16,177 bases of DNA from CAZAIO01 sp964485235 (GTDB lineage: Bacteria; Chloroflexota; Dehalococcoidia; GIF9; UBA5629), in assembly GCA_964485235.1 (NCBI GenBank), contig CAZAIO010000062.1:1-16177 (forward strand). The letters are read 5' to 3'. The translations under genes and the position numbers were made by a program. Numbering within the stretch: the first letter of the stretch is position 1; each line of letters opens with the position of its first letter. The notes under the pieces are model-generated. The model did no database searches, was not told the DNA's origin, and saw nothing but the letters and a program-made list of their open reading frames with translations. Below, piece after piece: positions 13,836 to 16,177 of this stretch.

Positions 13836-14459
13836 ATGACAGTTTATTTAATTATGGGAATTACGTTCGGCTTTGCCGCAGCGGTACAGCCGGGACCGAT
13901 GCAGACATTTTTAATTTCGAGAGCGCTCAGTCACGGCTGGCGGCATACGCTACCCTCCGCCTGCGCTCCAATCGTGAGCGATATACCGGTTGTCATTCTC
14001 GTACTATTGGTACTAAACCATGTACCCGCACAGGCGGAAAATATTCTTCACATCGCGGGCGGCATCTTTCTGTTTTTTCTTGCTTTCGGCGCATACAGAT
14101 CGTTCAGGCATTACACATTAAACAAGACGGCGCTCACGCAGTCTGCCGGACAGAGCTTTCTGAAAGCGGTAACAGTAAACCTGCTGAACCCCAATCCTTA
14201 TATCGCATGGAGCCTTGTTATGGGACCCCTTCTCCTGAAAGGCTGGAGGGAAGCCCCGGGACACGGGCTGGCGCTCGTCGCAGGCTTTTACGGGTGCATG
14301 ATCGCGACCACTGCCGGAATCATCATGGTCTTTTCTGCAATGAGAATGCTGGGAACAAAAGTGAGCCGCGTGCTTGTAGCGGTCTCAGCTGTCGCACTTG
14401 CCTGTTTCGCGTGCTATCAGTTATGGCTGGGTATATCAGGGCTGATCGCTCCACATTAG
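13836..14459 (+). CDS. LysE family translocator (small-molecule/amino-acid exporter)
   Basis: A 207-residue inner-membrane protein with about six hydrophobic segments, the normal size for LysE/RhtB exporters. Conserved signatures are the first-helix QPGPMQTFLISRAL (about 18-31), where the family has GPx, the VSDIPVVILVLL helix (about 48-59), and LLNPNPYIAWSLVMGPLL (about 119-136), the NPx motif. RhtB-type members export amino acids or derivatives by proton exchange; the substrate is not readable here. Start: ATG at 13836 begins the first helix directly (MTVYLIMGITFGFAAA). A longer frame from a TTG at 13764 adds 24 polar residues not expected in the family. The Shine-Dalgarno is weak. Confidence 0.85.
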   Translation: MTVYLIMGITFGFAAAVQPGPMQTFLISRALSHGWRHTLPSACAPIVSDIPVVILVLLVLNHVPAQAENILHIAGGIFLFFLAFGAYRSFRHYTLNKTALTQSAGQSFLKAVTVNLLNPNPYIAWSLVMGPLLLKGWREAPGHGLALVAGFYGCMIATTAGIIMVFSAMRMLGTKVSRVLVAVSAVALACFACYQLWLGISGLIAPH

Positions 14460-14468
14460 CATCGCCGT

Positions 14469-14493
14469 TATAGTCGTTACGGGCTTGACTATA
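14469..14493 (+). terminator. Weak terminator-like hairpin after the LysE-type gene
   Basis: TATAGTC (14469-14475) and GACTATA (14487-14493): a perfect 7-bp stem with an 11-base loop, ten bases after the stop, followed by CGATCTTTAATTTC (partly T-rich). Confidence 0.35.
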
Positions 14494-14548
14494 CGATCTT
14501 TAATTTCACGTTATCAATTAGATTCGATTTAGTATAAAATACCTTCTT

Positions 14549-14598
14549 TTGACATCACTGTAGTGACCATTGTACTATTGACAGGTTACCGATAATAT
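14549..14598 (+). promoter_or_regulatory. Candidate promoter(s) of the lipoprotein gene
   Basis: A consensus TTGACA at 14549-14554 with TACTAT at 14573-14578 (18-base spacer). The inverted repeat TCACT-GT-AGTGA (14555-14566) lies directly after the -35 box, like an operator. A second consensus TTGACA occurs at 14578-14583 but has no good -10 at normal spacing. Confidence 0.4.
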
Positions 14599-14642
14599 AT
14601 AACCATTAAGATATGTAACAAATATAAATATCGGAGAAGACT

Positions 14643-16177
14643 ATGTACCGTTTGAAAATACTGGCATTGATATTCATCCTGCTGCTGGCAGGTTGTTCTA
14701 TATCACCTTCGCCGACACTGAACCTCTCTTCGCCGGCAAACGGCAGTCCTGTGATTTCACTATCACCCACGCTAACATGGGGATCACTGGCAGGAGCCAC
14801 TTACCGTCTGCTGGTCGCCAAGGACAGCAATTTTCAGGATATCGTCGTAGATGCCAACAATTTGAGGGACACAAGCTATGAAATACCTTCAGGTAAGCTC
14901 GGCAGCAATACGTGGTATTACTGGAAAGTACTCGCTAAAAAAGGAAATACCGCTTCCAACTGGACACCGGACTGGAGTTTTCAGACTCCGTCTAACGTAA
15001 CCCCCGGCAATATCGGAACGATCAGGGTGGAAGCCACTGTCGATGGAAAACCGTGGAACGGCACACTGAGCTATCAGATTAGCGGTCCGTTCAGCGATAC
15101 GGACAACTCGGTTCCATGGGAATTTACCGAAGTCCAGGCAGGTACATACACCATCACTTTTAGTTACGGTGGTCCTAAAGGAGCCACGTTGACCAATATA
15201 ACACCTGCTTCGTCACAGGAATTGACCGGTGGTGGTACGATCAAGTTCACGCTGAACTTCAATACGCAGGCAAGTTCCACGATAACAGTGAACGCCACTT
15301 TGAACGGCGCGCAATGGACGGGAAATCTCAGCTACGCTGTATCAGGGCCGGTACAAAATTCAGAAAATACCGTGCCTCAAAGTATAAGTAATCTGCCATC
15401 AGGATCATACACAATGACATATAAAGGCGGAGGACCTTCGGGAGCCGTACTCACAGGAATCTCTCCCGCAGCAGTACAGAACCTGCCCGATAACGGGTCT
15501 ATTCAATATACATTGAATTTCTCGTCCAGCCAGTCATCCCAGCTCTCCATCACCGCATTATTAAACGGGACTAACTGGTCAGGACCGGTACAATATTCGA
15601 TTTCAGGCCCCGTCTCCGGCTCATATAATCAGCTTCCTATGACGTTGAATAACACACCCGCCGGAACCTACACCATCACCTATCAGGGCGGCGGTCCGCA
15701 GGGAGCGACACTGGGCGGCATTATGCCGGGAAATACGATCAACCTGAGCAACGGCAGGTCGGGAGGGTTCGTCCTGAACTTCTATACCCAGCAAACGACA
15801 GGTAGTATCGGAATCCAGGCCACGTTAAACGGTCAACCATGGTCCGGTATCGTTCACTATAGTATAGGTGGACCATCCAGCTTTATCGACCAGCAGGTGC
15901 CGCGCACGTATAATAATCTCCCCACGGGCAAATACAATATTACTTATACAGGCGGAGGACCTGCGGGAGCCTCGCTTGTGGGTATTACCCCGAACTTCAT
16001 GCAAACTTTGAAGGGCGGCGCCACAATCGTTTTCACCCTGAACTTCGCACAGCAGCCCAGCACCGGCACTATAAGTGTGAACGCACTTCTCGACGGGCAG
16101 CCGTGGAAAACGATGGTAGGTTCAGGATCGATCAGCTACTCTCTTTCCGGTCCGTCACCTGATTCAGGTAATACGAT
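14643..16177 (+). CDS. Repeat-containing surface lipoprotein (Fn3-like module plus tandem beta-repeats), C-terminus outside the window
   Basis: The frame is open from ATG at 14643 to the edge (511 codons). GGAG lies six bases upstream of the start. Residues 1-18 are a lipoprotein signal peptide with lipobox LAGC (Cys18 lipidated), so the protein is anchored on the outside of the cell. Residues about 22-118 form a fibronectin-III-like domain (LSSPANGS, SPTLTWGSLAGATYRLLVAKD, NTWYYWKVLAK, WSFQTP). From residue 125, five copies of an 87-88-residue repeat follow, the fifth cut by the edge. Such proteins usually serve adhesion or cell-envelope display. No enzyme domain is visible, but one could follow beyond the window. 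Confidence 0.85.
   Translation, partial: MYRLKILALIFILLLAGCSISPSPTLNLSSPANGSPVISLSPTLTWGSLAGATYRLLVAKDSNFQDIVVDANNLRDTSYEIPSGKLGSNTWYYWKVLAKKGNTASNWTPDWSFQTPSNVTPGNIGTIRVEATVDGKPWNGTLSYQISGPFSDTDNSVPWEFTEVQAGTYTITFSYGGPKGATLTNITPASSQELTGGGTIKFTLNFNTQASSTITVNATLNGAQWTGNLSYAVSGPVQNSENTVPQSISNLPSGSYTMTYKGGGPSGAVLTGISPAAVQNLPDNGSIQYTLNFSSSQSSQLSITALLNGTNWSGPVQYSISGPVSGSYNQLPMTLNNTPAGTYTITYQGGGPQGATLGGIMPGNTINLSNGRSGGFVLNFYTQQTTGSIGIQATLNGQPWSGIVHYSIGGPSSFIDQQVPRTYNNLPTGKYNITYTGGGPAGASLVGITPNFMQTLKGGATIVFTLNFAQQPSTGTISVNALLDGQPWKTMVGSGSISYSLSGPSPDSGNT
15015..16177 (+). repeat. Tandem 87-88-residue protein repeats (at least five)
   Basis: Repeat starts are at about 15015, 15276, 15537, 15801 and 16065, that is residues 125, 212, 299, 387 and 475. 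Each copy shares the order [TIS]-x-V-x-A-T-L-N-G-x-x-W-x-G, then Y-x-I-S-G-P, then P-x-G-x-Y-T-I-T-Y-x-G-G-G-P-x-G-A, and closes with F-T-L-N-F. Length is almost constant while sequence has diverged, so the copies are old and under selection for the fold. Confidence 0.85.

Noticed and set aside
1..16177. tRNA, rRNA, CRISPR array, transposase or prophage genes
   Set aside because: None recognised by eye on either strand; a tRNAscan or CRISPR search could confirm.

Overview
The window reads as a stretch of an obligately anaerobic bacterial chromosome that uses corrinoid and C1 chemistry. The main signs are the end of a 2-hydroxyacyl-CoA dehydratase activator at the left edge, a five-gene corrinoid methyl-transfer operon, and a Cys-rich C_GCAxxG_C_C redox protein. 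The gene style (stand-alone UroD-fold methyltransferase, RACo-type reactivator, OFA-like MFS carrier, lipoprotein with long beta-repeats, GC-rich REP-like palindrome) would fit an uncultured Chloroflexota/Dehalococcoidia-type anaerobe. That placement is inference with low confidence, because no phylogenetic marker is present.

Layout. 1-402 (+): C-terminal end of a CoA-dehydratase activase. 513-1046 (+): small heat-shock protein with a strong rho-independent terminator. 1186-2463 (+): M20 metallopeptidase with a TTG start. 2553-8077 (-): a five-gene operon reading leftwards from 8077: corrinoid protein, UroD-fold methyltransferase, MetH-activation-domain protein, [2Fe-2S] RACo-type reactivator, methyltetrahydrofolate:corrinoid methyltransferase. 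8078-8659: a long AT-rich divergent control region. 8660-9211 (+): C_GCAxxG_C_C protein. 9223-9310: a nested inverted repeat that could fold in RNA. 9377-10144 (+): SDR oxidoreductase. 10278-11207 (-): branched-chain aminotransferase with its own promoter and terminator. 11355-12014 (-): a single-pass membrane protein of unknown function. 12015-12354: intergenic stretch with a REP-like palindrome. 12355-13656 (-): MFS transporter. 13836-14459 (+): LysE-family exporter. 14643-16177 (+, runs off the edge): lipoprotein with an Fn3-like module and at least five tandem 87-88-residue repeats.

How the genes work together. The operon holds the parts of a classical four-component O-demethylase/methyltransferase system: a candidate substrate methyltransferase (UroD fold), a corrinoid shuttle, a methyltransferase delivering the methyl group to tetrahydrofolate, and an ATP-dependent reductive activator. 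It adds a fifth part, a stand-alone homologue of the MetH reactivation domain. The methyl donor cannot be read from the sequence. The remaining genes are ordinary housekeeping or transport genes, apart from the unknown membrane protein and the repeat lipoprotein. No tRNA, rRNA, CRISPR array, transposase or phage gene was recognised.
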